Source of the DNA: Diadema setosum
Taxonomy: Eukaryota; Echinodermata; Echinoidea; Diadematoida; Diadematidae
Assembly: GCF_964275005.1 (NCBI RefSeq)
Contig: NC_092689.1
Span: 8,575,200-8,639,199 of the forward strand
Direction: 5' to 3'
DNA length: 64,000 nucleotides
Within the stretch, counting starts at the first letter, position 1. Each line of letters begins with the position of its first letter. This document shows, piece after piece, positions 49,001 through 57,186 of the stretch. The notes beneath the pieces were generated by a model. The model had not been told where the DNA came from. It did no database searches and saw only the letters and a program-made list of their open reading frames with translations. The position numbers were made by a program, and so were the translations under genes.

Positions 49001-49568
49001 GTCTCCTTGGTGAGACCGCAAGACATTTTTATGTTGGAGACGTCTCCGCGACTGCTGCGACTGATAAGTTGGAGACGTCGCGGAGACGTCTCCGTTGCGT
49101 CTCCGTTGGTGAGATACTAGCTTAACTCGTCTCAGAGACGTCTCCTTGGTGAGACCGCAAGACATTTTTATGTTGGAGACGTCTCCGCGACTGCTGCGAC
49201 TGATAAGTTGGAGACGTCGCGGAGACGTCTCCGTTGGTGAGATACTAACTTTATTCTACTACATGAAATATCAGCAATGAATGATAGAATAAAGTATTTG
49301 AAAAAGCTACAGCGCCGAATCACAGAATTCACAGGTTTCTTTCGACTTTTTTTTTTCTCCCTGGTTCCCCAAAGGCGACATCTTGTCGTTCAACAACCAC
49401 CGCATGCTACACGGCCGCAACGCCTACGAGTCCGACACTGGATTGGTAGAGCGCCACCTACAGACGGCCTTCTTCGACCTGGATTGCGTCTTGTCGCGTA
49501 TCCGACTTCTGAAAGATTATCTGACCGGTCAGAAGGAGAAAGTTACTACCTCGTCGGGTCCCGCCTGA
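37242..49568 (+). CDS. BBOX1: Gamma-butyrobetaine dioxygenase (BBOX1-like), seven firm exons
   Basis: Exons: 37242-37501, 38416-38688, 44486-44583, 46157-46262, 46794-47005, 47550-47716, 49375-49568; a candidate first exon is 30407-30572. All junctions are GT-AG and all phases fit, giving about 435 residues plus the first exon (human BBOX1 is 387). The enzyme is a Fe(II)/2-oxoglutarate dioxygenase that hydroxylates gamma-butyrobetaine to L-carnitine. Visible features: an N-terminal zinc-binding domain with WLRCNCHCDDC, the HTD iron ligands in LQPHTDFSY, the distal iron-ligand histidine in MLHGR, and the 2-oxoglutarate-binding arginine in ERHLQTAFFDLD. The C-terminal part (VERHLQTAFFDLDCVLSRIR) resembles BBOX1 more than its paralogue TMLHE. 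All catalytic residues that can be checked are present and no frame is broken, so it looks functional. Confidence 0.93.
37502..38415 (+). other. BBOX1 intron
   Basis: GT-AG intron with poly-T tracts at 37735-37744 and 37789-37799. Several GATCCGA/GTCGGA strings suggest an old degraded repeat, but no element could be bounded. Confidence 0.8.
38416..38688 (+). CDS. BBOX1: BBOX1 exon: end of N-terminal domain and entry to catalytic domain
   Basis: Acceptor TTTCATTTAG, donor CAG/GTAATG; 91 codons in phase 0. WSDGHVTNMPSNWLRCNRF matches the second part of the N-terminal domain, where the histidine of DGH corresponds to the fourth zinc ligand. FKDLLESNEALLDWLQEIQ is the helix leading into the dioxygenase fold. 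Confidence 0.95.
39060..39204. mobile_element. Small palindromic MITE (TTTCATAAAGCTGTTCG type)
   Basis: CCCTGTTTCATAAAGCTGTT at the left pairs with CAGCTTTATGAAACATCCCC at the right; GATCAGTTCT pairs with AGAACTGATC inside. About 145 bp, non-coding. Confidence 0.8.
40934..41271. mobile_element. hAT-like MITE with 8-bp target duplication
   Basis: The ends are CAAAGAGATTTT and its complement, and the element is flanked on both sides by GTTCGAAC (40926-40933 and 41272-41279). Units 1 and 3 of the surrounding triplication carry the site once (CTGTTCGAACTTACTATA), so they serve as empty sites. An 8-bp duplication suggests hAT. It is 338 bp and non-coding. Confidence 0.9.
41286..41625. mobile_element. 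Long-inverted-repeat element with TA target site
   Basis: TTGACCGATTC at the left and GAATCGGTCAA at the right begin inverted repeats of about 80 bases that continue to GGTGTCTCAGCCGACC. TA flanks each end. A poly-C and a poly-G in the arms lie at 41350-41358 and 41531-41540. Absent from units 1 and 3. Tc1/mariner-type by target site only. Confidence 0.8.
43419..43456. repeat. (AT)n microsatellite
   Basis: About nineteen AT units within the BBOX1 intron. Confidence 0.95.
44486..44583 (+). CDS. BBOX1: BBOX1 exon: first strands of the dioxygenase domain
   Basis: Acceptor ACCAATTTCAG, donor ACGG/GTGAGT, 98 bp. It encodes TLGIALVQEVPTVSHQIYK then LGERVGYMANSSYG, which aligns with the segment of BBOX1 that reads VGIVRLTGA ... 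LGKRMGF. Enters in phase 0, leaves in phase 2. Confidence 0.92.
44936..45030 (+). mobile_element. tRNA-derived SINE head
   Basis: TGGCTCAGTCGGTAGTGCG (box A) and GGGTTCGATTC (box B) lie about 40 bases apart, followed by TCGGCC and then unrelated T-rich sequence. There is no closing acceptor stem, so this is a SINE and not a tRNA gene. Confidence 0.7.
45060..45560. mobile_element. GAGACGTC-rich foldback repeat, copy 1
   Basis: Dense in GTCTCGGAGACGTC, CGCGAC and GTCTCC strings that read the same on both strands. A poly-G of 18 at 45275-45292 sits in the middle. Similar composition and motifs recur at 48560-49250 in another intron of the same gene. Confidence 0.6.
45985..46061. repeat. (GT)n microsatellite, interrupted
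   Basis: GT dinucleotides with GTGTAT, GTGCGT and GCCGTG interruptions, about 95 bases before the next BBOX1 exon. Confidence 0.9.
46157..46262 (+). CDS. BBOX1: BBOX1 exon: HxD iron-binding motif
   Basis: Acceptor CTTGCATGGCAG, donor GCT/GTAAGT, 106 bp. It encodes DVIAVKGADMLGFSNGYLQ then PHTDFSYCINPPA; H and D of HTD are the first two iron ligands. Enters phase 2, leaves phase 0. Confidence 0.95.
46263..46793 (+). other. BBOX1 intron
   Basis: CT-rich on the plus strand over its last 330 bases, which gives long but meaningless open frames on both strands (46146-47087). Confidence 0.8.
46794..47005 (+). CDS. BBOX1: BBOX1 exon: core of dioxygenase domain
   Basis: Acceptor CATCCTCTTGTCAG, donor ATCAG/GTTGGT, 212 bp. 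VGMFHCIKNTPTKGGESLL and IDGFKAAIELKETDPAAFG match the family segment QLLHCI..TGG.S..VDGF. The donor is followed by GTTGGTT, a weaker site. Enters phase 0, leaves phase 2. Confidence 0.95.
47006..47549 (+). other. BBOX1 intron with truncated family A MITE
   Basis: A poly-G of 12 (47026-47037) is followed at 47046-47268 by the left arm of the family A TTAA MITE (TTAAAGGACAAGTCCACC...TAGTAGAACACATCAGTG). The right arm is missing. Confidence 0.8.
47046..47268. mobile_element. TTAA MITE, family A, truncated copy 3
   Basis: Colinear with the first 220 bases of the element at 258-821, including the CTGCTGGATGAGAAGACTA block. It stops at a poly-T, with no inverted arm. Confidence 0.85.
47550..47716 (+). 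CDS. BBOX1: BBOX1 exon: substrate-side strands
   Basis: Acceptor TTTCATCCATACAG, donor CCAG/GTATGT, 167 bp. LDPFGQLKQVTFNEIYHAS and RIPVEGVVPMFSAIKAF match the family region GQ...INFN and VPVE...Y.ALK.F. Enters phase 2, leaves phase 1 so that the next exon completes PGD. Confidence 0.95.
47717..49374 (+). other. BBOX1 intron with GAGACGTC-rich repeats
   Basis: AT-rich at the left, with the foldback repeat at 48560-49250. Ends in the acceptor TTCCCCAAAG after a T-rich tract. Confidence 0.8.
48560..49250. mobile_element. GAGACGTC-rich foldback repeat, copy 2, with tandem duplication
   Basis: The palindrome GGAGACGTCTCC and GTCGCGGAGAC strings are repeated many times on both strands. A block of about 148 bases starting AACTCGTCTCAGA occurs twice in tandem (from about 48985 and 49134). 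It resembles a foldback DNA element built of short inverted units. Confidence 0.65.
49375..49568 (+). CDS. BBOX1: BBOX1 last coding exon
   Basis: Acceptor GGTTCCCCAAAG; the exon completes PGD and encodes ILSFNNHRMLHGRNAYESD, with the distal histidine ligand in LHGR, then ERHLQTAFFDLDCVLSRIRL with the 2-oxoglutarate arginine. It ends SSGPA and TGA at 49566-49568. Confidence 0.96.
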
Positions 49569-49588
49569 GTGATACAGACGCCTGTTTT

Positions 49589-49591
<3 letters not shown>

Positions 49592-49646
<55 letters not shown>
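49592..49646. repeat. (GT)n microsatellite in the BBOX1 3' untranslated region
   Basis: Starts about 25 bases after the stop codon, so it should be transcribed as a UG repeat if the mRNA ends at the AATAAA run downstream. Confidence 0.9.
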
Positions 49647-49647
<1 letters not shown>

Positions 49648-49946
49648 TTTAATGCAGCGCTATGTGACCCCGACCTGCCGACAGACACATGAAATGAAGT
49701 CATACTGAAGTATGCGTCTCCAGCGCTCGGAACTCACGAAAGCGTCTCTTTGTTGAATATGACAAAAGTTGTGCGGGGGATAGAACTCAACCACATTATT
49801 TTGCCATAGATAGCATATCATTATTTTCAGGAGCTTAGCCATCGTGTCGATGCAGACGATACGCTTTCTCACAGACTTTGTCCATTTTCTAGATTTAGGC
49901 TTGTGCAAGATAATAATATTTTCTTTGTACAATGTACAAAGCAAAA

Positions 49947-49967
49947 AATAAAATAAAATAAAATAAA
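49947..49967 (+). terminator. Likely BBOX1 polyadenylation signal
   Basis: Overlapping AATAAA hexamers (AAAATAAAATAAAATAAAT) lie about 380 bases after the stop codon, the first canonical signals downstream. The cleavage site itself cannot be seen. Confidence 0.5.
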
Positions 49968-50065
49968 TCAAATGCATATATAACTTATACATAATTAAAT
50001 ATACAGTATGGATATACATGTATAAAGCGCTCAATTTTACAGCATGTTCGAGCTGACTTTATTCA

Positions 50066-50464
50066 TTAAAGTGATGGTATGGTTGAGATGGGGCTTCAGG
50101 TTTTCCAAACTTTTTGCGAGATAATTAGAAACCTCTTGCAAATTATGAAAAAGCATACGATTCTAAGAGTATAATTCACAGTTTATCTGATAAAAATTGG
50201 TTTTGAAATGACTGAGATATCCAAAACAGAGGTCCTAATAAAAGGTGGGACCCGGGGATGGTACCCACCTTTGATTAGGACCACTTTGTTTTACTTTGTG
50301 TCTTGATATCTCAGCCATTTCAAAACCGATTTTCATCAAGTAAACTTTAAATCCCTCTTAGGTTTGTATGCTCTTTCACATTTCATAAGTGGTTTCTAAT
50401 TATCTCGCAAAAAGTTAAATTCTGAATCCCCCGCGTATCTGAACCAAAACTATACCATCCCTAA
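50066..50464. mobile_element. TTAA-type palindromic MITE, family B, copy 3
   Basis: TTAAAGTGATGGTATGGTTG pairs with GAACCAAAACTATACCATCC at the right. Inner arms share TGATAAAAATTGGTTTTGAAA with the copies at 32186 and 34574. The right end reads CTAA instead of TTAA. Confidence 0.8.
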
Positions 50465-50482
50465 GAATAAGTTGTATATAGT

Positions 50483-51465
50483 GTATAAAGGAATTCGTAT
50501 TGAATACGTTGACTCATTTAAATATTTAGGTGTGATTATTGACAGTAATCTCAGAAGGGATAAACTATATTATTAATGCAGTATTTAGTAAGATTTCTCG
50601 GATAATTAGATACGTTCGTAGAATTTAGTATTATTCGCCTGAAAGTATAATCAATTTGTTATATAATATTTTGATATTGCCACAAAGAGATTAATGTCTT
50701 GTTGTTTATGGTAGAAGTGCATATTGTAACTTGAACAAACTTCAAAAACTTCAAAATCGGTGTGCAAGAATTTTTCCTAAAGCTGGTATATTAACGCCAC
50801 ATAAGCAAATACACTCAAAATTACGGGTGCACGTCACGAGACCGACACCCACGAGTCATACAGCCCACGAGTCATACAGCTCACAAGTCATACAGCCCAT
50901 GAGTTATACAGCTCACGAGTCATACAGCCCATGAGTTCGACACTAAGCACACAAGGCCCAGGAGACCGACACATTAAGCCCCGTGTTGTATCTGTCGAAC
51001 TCGTGGGCTGTTTTTACCTCGTGTCGAACTCATGGGCTGTGTGACTCGTGAGCTGTATGACTCATGGACCTGTTTTCAATGTCGAACTCGTGGGCTGTAT
51101 GACTCGTGGTTGTCGGTCTAGTGGGATGACCCGAAAATTACAAGATACCTCGAGCGGACGAATGCGGTACCAGAGTTGTGTATATTTGTATAAGATAATT
51201 AATGGGATGAGCCCACGTTATCTCAGACAATTACAATGTAGTTGCTGTAAGATACACACCTTTTCATACTCGTTATGCCATTAATATATTGGCCCTTGTT
51301 CATAGATACACCTAATTTTTTTAAAGGAACTCTTTTCATTATCAAGCTTCAAATATGTGGAACAATTTTCCAAATTTTATTCGAAATGCGCAGTCATTGT
51401 TTGTTTTCAAGAAATTATGCAGGGTAGATAGCATAGTTATTGACAGGTTTATGAAGGCATAGAGT
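50483..51465 (+). mobile_element. Decayed LINE reverse-transcriptase fragment, interrupted
   Basis: Blocks FKYLGVIIDSNL, KISRIIRYVRR, LNKLQKLQNRCARI, YLYKIINGMSPRYLRQL and FVFKKLCRVDS occur in order. They match the end of a LINE pol ORF, but with several stops and frame changes. A 309-bp DNA element (50825-51133) sits within it. 5'-truncated and dead. Confidence 0.85.
50825..51133. mobile_element. Small hAT-like element made of 20-bp repeats, inserted in the LINE
   Basis: Flanked by AAAATTAC on both sides (50817-50824 and 51134-51141), an 8-bp target duplication. The ends GGGTGCACGTCACGAGACCG and CGGTCTAGTGGGATGACCC(G) are imperfect inverted repeats. The interior is a run of CACGAGTCATACAGCC units followed by their inverted counterparts GGCTGTATGACTCGTG. 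Confidence 0.85.
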
Positions 51466-51985
51466 TAATCTGGAAAATGTATTAAACTAAATTGATTTGT
51501 GCGCCTATATTAGTTTTGGGTTGTATAACATTAAGTCCATATTATTATTTTATTTTCAGTATTAAGGAATGATTATGAAGGCATTGACTAATAACAATTG
51601 TAGGGGGGTAGGTGATGTGGCAATTCTTTTCTGATTGCCCTACAAAGTTGCAATTGTAATGATGTTTGAGTTTGTATTTTTGTATTTGCCTATCTGAGGT
51701 TGATTTGTAGTGTAGGTTATTTTGTTTGTATTTTGTTTTGATGTTCATGACATTCATATCTGTACAACATATTGTGAGCAGGGCCCGTTGGTAGAACAAT
51801 AAATCAACTCAAAGGGCTACCTTGCTAAAAGAATGTTGAAATAAATTAATTAATCAATCGGAGCTGAAGATAGCTAAGGCAATTATCTGAGGCTGGCGAT
51901 CAGTTTATCTTACTCTAAAAGTTCTGCTTCTCGTCATATTTTGTGGTCTACGGTCAAATATTGAGCCGACTCATGAGAAATACCC
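51466..51985. other. Non-coding stretch, probably LINE 3' region
   Basis: AT-rich, no further feature recognised. Confidence 0.3.
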
Positions 51986-52148
51986 AGGGGCGGATCCAGG
52001 AATTCCGTAAAGAGGGGGGCGCCTTTACAAAATTAAGGGGGGAGGGGGCGCACGCACTCGTCCCCCATTTTTTCTTTTTATTTCTTTTGTTTTAACAAAA
52101 AATAAGGGGGCGCCCCGTGCGCCCCCCCCCCCCGATTCGCCACTGATA
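51986..52148. mobile_element. Short GGGGCGGATCCAGGAATT element, copy 1
   Basis: Begins CAGGGGCGGATCCAGGAATT, contains G-rich and CGCCCC segments, and ends CCCCGATTCGCCACTGATA. A sister lies at 62127-62312. Non-coding. Confidence 0.6.
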
Positions 52149-52149
52149 C

Positions 52150-52150
<1 letters not shown>

Positions 52151-52191
<41 letters not shown>

Positions 52192-52210
52192 CATCATCAT
52201 TATTATTATT
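52151..52210. repeat. (ATT)n microsatellite
   Basis: ATT/TAT triplets with one CATCATCAT interruption. Confidence 0.95.
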
Positions 52211-52841
52211 AGCAGTAATCCATGGCTGATTTATAGGATTTGGATTTTATCGGCTTGTCTCTTTTATGGCTGCTAGATTTTGTTTGTTTTGAAAGCTTTT
52301 GATAAGTGCAAAGAATAGCATTATGTATGACTCGCTGATAGTGGAAAATGACAAGTAAGCGTCTTTAATCTATTTACATTGGACCTTCGATTACCGAAAG
52401 TGTTGCTCTAAGCTCTTGTTCAGGTTCATTGTTATATCAAAAGTCAATGTGAAAAATTTGTATAATCTTGTTCTGACTTGTCCTCGGTGCAAATTAGTAT
52501 AATGTAAGTTCCTGTTATCGGAAATGGAATTTGGCAAATCACGTGTAAAAAACAAACGGTTCAAACACCAGCTGCAGAGCACACTCACTGTTTCTTCTTC
52601 GTACTGTTGTAGGGCATGATATTCGGCGAGTACAACTGTCGGCAGATACCATTCTTGCCCATTTGATTTCAGAGTTAGCTCATGAAGGTATAGACCATCA
52701 CTCAACCCAGTTCTTCGTGCTTTTCTCACATGCGACCCCTTTGGACTCTCGCAGACAGGGCTTCCATTTTTATAGCGTGAAGTGCTTTAAATAACTCATT
52801 GCTGCAGAACACGGCATACGTACGACATTACTGGTGGACGG

Positions 52842-52915
52842 GTCACATTGAGTGTCGAACCCGAGACCTCTTTTCATTGTAAAAGCAGACATGTCACTGA
52901 CTGAGCCTTACAATT
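52842..52915 (-). mobile_element. tRNA-derived SINE head
   Basis: On the minus strand GGCTCAGTCAGTGACATGTC (box A side) and CTCGGGTTCGACAC (box B) are spaced as in a tRNA, with no proper acceptor stem. Confidence 0.6.
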
Positions 52916-53174
52916 GTCATGCACTACATGCAGCACTAAAACGCAACACTGAAACGGGTATGTGGGGCAAAGGACTATATAGCGCGAGACGATTATGGGT
53001 ATTCGCAACCTTCCACCATAAAACGCTTGCGTTCAGTTTGCCTTTGTCTATCTACTAAATCGAACAATGAAAATCAAATATTTTAGTAGGCGTTTGTTTA
53101 TATATATCTTTAGAGGTCAGTATGTTTGTATCTATCAATCCAATCCTTATTCTTTTAATTGTTCTTCTCCTTCT

Positions 53175-53206
<32 letters not shown>

Positions 53207-53420
53207 TTCTTGGGGCAATATCTATACCTCCTTTGTGAAGATTCTTGCAAATATCAATCGGTTTTTATGTTCGACCACTCAATCGGGAACAGACGTAGTT
53301 TCCTTTCGTCGTGCATAATAATAACAAGATTGTAGCGCTTCCACACACGGGACAGACGGTTTAAGTCTTCTCAGAAAGACTTGGCAACAAGGATAAACGT
53401 GATGTGCCAAAAGGCACTAC

Positions 53421-53505
53421 TGCCAGGTTGGGACTCGAACCTCGTACGTGCATGGCAGCTCGCGATTCTTATTCGGTTGGTCTTAACCGCTTAGCCGCGA
53501 CAACT
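53421..53505 (-). mobile_element. tRNA-derived SINE head
   Basis: On the minus strand TCGCGGCTAAGCGGTTAAG (box A) and GGTTCGAGTCC (box B). The arms do not complete a cloverleaf, so it is scored as SINE and not as a tRNA-Leu/Ser-like gene. Confidence 0.6.
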
Positions 53506-53755
53506 AGGCACACTGTAGGCCTATCAAGCGCTTTCTGTAAACAGCTCACCTTCTGGAATAACTTTAATACGTGTAGTGTTAAGTTCATGACAAGTGGAAA
53601 GAAAAGAACACCTTAAGGGGTTGTGATCTCGTTTTATCTAAATCAAAGGCTTTATGCTGACTGTTTGTGACATCTTTTATATTCCTCGAAACCTTTTTCC
53701 TGATACAATTCAATAAAAGCAAAGACCACGAGACGTTTGAAAGTTAATATACAAT

Positions 53756-53761
53756 TTTATT
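53756..53761 (-). terminator. Possible distal polyadenylation signal of PRKG1
   Basis: TTTATT on the plus strand, AATAAA on the minus strand. Another is at 54726-54731. Either could end a long 3' untranslated region after the stop codon at 56488-56490. The choice is a guess. Confidence 0.25.
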
Positions 53762-56487
53762 ACACTCATTCTTAAGTGTTTTGAAAATTCACGTCGACAT
53801 TAAATAAAATGACAAAACCCCATAATACCTGCACTGTTAAAAGGATTACATGGTGTGTTTCACCAAACAGGATGCATCCCATAAAAACAACAACAATTGG
53901 TTCACAGAAACTCTCAAGACCTGCTCTCTCACAGCGAATGAGGGTCAACTTTAGTTACAATAACATTAGACACAAACTTACCAAAACCTCAAAGCTTTTC
54001 ATGAAGTACAACAGTCGAGGGCAGCGAAGTTTTAATCCATCGCCTGTTGGTGATTGGACTCAAAAGAGACTCGGAACAATGTGTGCTTTCCCAACATAAT
54101 CATTATGACAGTCACGAGTTTTGACGGTAAGGCGAAAGCTGCCATCACTCAGTTCGAGGCTTATGTACTGGTCTCTCCGTCATCGTGTAGTTACTCGTAG
54201 ATGGCGCACTAGAAAGAGTGACGACAAGATCTACCGAACAACAGGTTGAATATTGATGCATCTCTGCATGTACATACACTGTAATTATAATACATATCAC
54301 TATGAATAAATCATAGAAAAAATGACGAATTGTCACACATATTTGCTTTTCCTTGCTCCCAAAACCTGGGAATAAATAGTACAGATGCGGTTTTAGTTTC
54401 TGCCCGAGAAGATATTCGAGAACACTCTTTGTGCAAGCAGACAATTACATCTCGGCCAAATGCTATTCAACTGATGACTGCACGCGTAAGAAGTATTGCA
54501 CAGTATCTCCACCCGTTGATTACGTATACGCCTCGCTCATAAAAGGCAGAAACGTTCTGTTTCTGTACACGGAGGGCACAAGACCAGGAATATGACGTCA
54601 TCAGAGGCTAGTGCTCTCTTTAGACTCTAAAAACACAAGGAACAAGTTTGCCTCTGAAACAACGTTAGGTACGCCCAAGTCGTATGGGATGCTTGTTTCA
54701 AACGTTACCCTCTTACGGCAGCTAGTTTATTGGAGCTTGCATTTATATCTTAAAGAAAAATGCTGTGATGTTGGTCATCTCGCAAAACCCGTGACAATTA
54801 TGAACAATCATAATTCGGGAATGCTTTGTATAAAGACATGATAAAATCATAAATCATACTTACACTTAAACAAATCATACTTAGCTGTCTTTTACTCTTC
54901 TGATGCCGATAATCAATAAATGAATTCAACAAACCCTCAAATAATGTTTGATAAGTTAGTCATTGCATGGAAACAGGTCGTCAATGAATCTAATACACTG
55001 ACTCACATTGATACATGTATTATCCAATAAATAATGATATAATTCCTAATTTCTAGTCAGTGGTTTGTACATCTGTACAAATGCTTCAGACAGATTTGTT
55101 CTCTGTACACAGAAACTATTAATGGAGACGGAAATTGATACAGCGAGTGACATTTGACCGACAAGAAACTTATTCATTCATGAATTAACAAATTAAATAC
55201 CAGAATACGATACAACCCGCAAACATAGATATAAGGCGTCATGTTAGAAAAATAAATCAACGAGCAACATTTTCATATCTTTTGAAATACGCTTTCGTAG
55301 TGATTATATATACAAGATCACTTTTTAGAATTCTTTTTTTTTTTACAGATAGAAAGTTCTCTCATAGCACATGGTGAGTATAACCAATTCAGTCACATCA
55401 ATTTCATTTAGCTGCATAGTATTATCTGAAATAAGGAAAAGGTTAAAAAAGGAAAATACATTAAATGCACCTCATGTTCAAAATAATGAATTGATATAGA
55501 TTGTTGTTAAAAAAAAAAACTGAGCCTATCCATCACAAGTAATGCTAGTAACTAAATTATTTAAAGCTAATGTAAGTCTTAATTCAACTCGGAGTTTACG
55601 ATTAATAGTAATTGAAAATATTCTGTATGTTTTATATTGTATTATCCTAGGATGGTAAAAATGTGAACATGACCAATGCTCTGCAGTGACACGTAGAGCT
55701 ATATTCAATACAAACATATCTTTTACAATAAATTGCGATTGCGCTAAGAAGATCTCCCACGCTCTGCTTGGAGGATTTTGAGTGACGGTCTTTAGTAGAA
55801 CTAGGAGCGCGTTCCGGAGTTGGCAACAGACATTCATTTTCTTTTCCGTACGAAGAAATTTCCTTGGCATAAAAATATACTTTAACCGACATAATTATCA
55901 TACTACAGTGCCATAACATTCCACCCTGTTGCATGCCCTGATCTGAATTGCGTTTTGAACCGGCTTCTGTACAAGTGGGAAATGTTGAAACATGTTTTCA
56001 GATACGCAACTACTAAAAAGAAAAAAAGAAAAAGAAAACAAAGCAGATCCTGTGTAGTGCTAGTGAAGTTTTCTTTTTTTTTTTCACTTCATCTCTGACT
56101 CAAGTCTTCAAATTCAAGAGTGCATGTTCGATGAAGACAACAACTTTTTACAGCAATTCCAGCACTTCCACGTCGTTTCTTTCACTGTCGCTTGAATTTC
56201 ACGTCGCTTTCCCATTACGAGAAGTCTTACTATCCGTGATATTCATAACAGACCACAGTACATCTTTCCTAACGGCACGATCAAGTTGCCGCCCATGACA
56301 GTCCGCCGCGCGCTGTCGCACAGTACACTTGCTAACTTGGTGAAGCTTTTGTGAGAGCCAACTGAGGGCGCCCTCCTGCTTCGCAGTTCTCATCAATGGG
56401 ATTAATAACAGTCATAATCCTCTTTTTTTTGTAGGACACACTGTGCCAATATCCATAATGGCGGATTGGAATGAGACAGTGTCAGGC
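53762..56487 (-). other. Probable PRKG1 3' untranslated or flanking region
   Basis: 2.7 kb that is poor in recognisable transposons compared with the rest of the window, directly downstream of the PRKG1 stop codon on the minus strand. No other exon was recognised on either strand. Confidence 0.35.
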
Positions 56488-56583
56488 CTAGAAGTGTTCA
56501 TCCCAGCCAGAGGTTTCGTCGGGGGGAATGTCGATGTCTTTCGGGTAGCTGTCGAAGTTACTGCAGTCAGCCGGTCCGAGAAC
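56488..56583 (-). CDS. PRKG1: PRKG1 last exon: AGC C-terminal tail
   Basis: Acceptor CTATTCCCAG. It encodes [19 protein letters not shown] then TSGWDEHF and a TAG stop. NFDSYP and the final GWD.HF are the signature of the PKG tail, which stops without a full hydrophobic motif. Confidence 0.96.
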   Translation of the reverse strand, partial: VLGPADCSNFDSYPKDIDIPPDETSGWDEHF

Positions 56584-57152
56584 CTGGGAATAGAACGGAC
56601 AGACAAAAAAGGAAAATTTATGAGAAAAAAATACGATAAGATAGGATTTCGTAATCTCGTATGGTATACACAATGTCATCACAATATATGTAGTATTTAG
56701 GAGTTAGGTATCTTCAAACGTCATTATGCCTCATGGTATCGATATAACCATGCCTTTCGGACCTGATTCCATGAATATAGAGGTGAAAGGATAATTTGGG
56801 ACACATTGCAGGGCATTTAAATATCTTTTCTTGGTTTTTCCTAAAAAAACAGACTTCTATGAAAATGGAGAAGGAGTAAATTATCATTGTTTTGGTGTTT
56901 TGTGTGTAAGTGCATGTGTGCAGAGGATAACTGACGTCATAATCATGAAATGAAGGCGATCAGTTTGAGATACTCTGTAGCCTCCCTTCAAAACGATATG
57001 GGAACAAAAGATAGGTATTCAAACATCACTATATATTCATCCTTACCTTCGGTGGTAGAGGGGTGGGCATTTCTTGCTTCCTCAGTCCCTCCCAGTCGAA
57101 ACCCTGGAACCACCTGTGGAAAAATGGAAGAGCTCGTAATGTCCATCGCGTG

Positions 57153-57186
<34 letters not shown>

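Larger units (their letters stand above)
52211..53740. other. Intergenic stretch with two minus-strand SINE heads
   Basis: tRNA-like heads are at 52842-52915 and 53421-53505 and a TTC run is at 53163-53211. No protein exon was recognised. Confidence 0.4.

Noticed and set aside
50825..51133. Regular 20-base repeats resembling a CRISPR array
   Set aside because: The units abut with no unique spacers, run in both orientations, and lie in a transposon within eukaryotic DNA.
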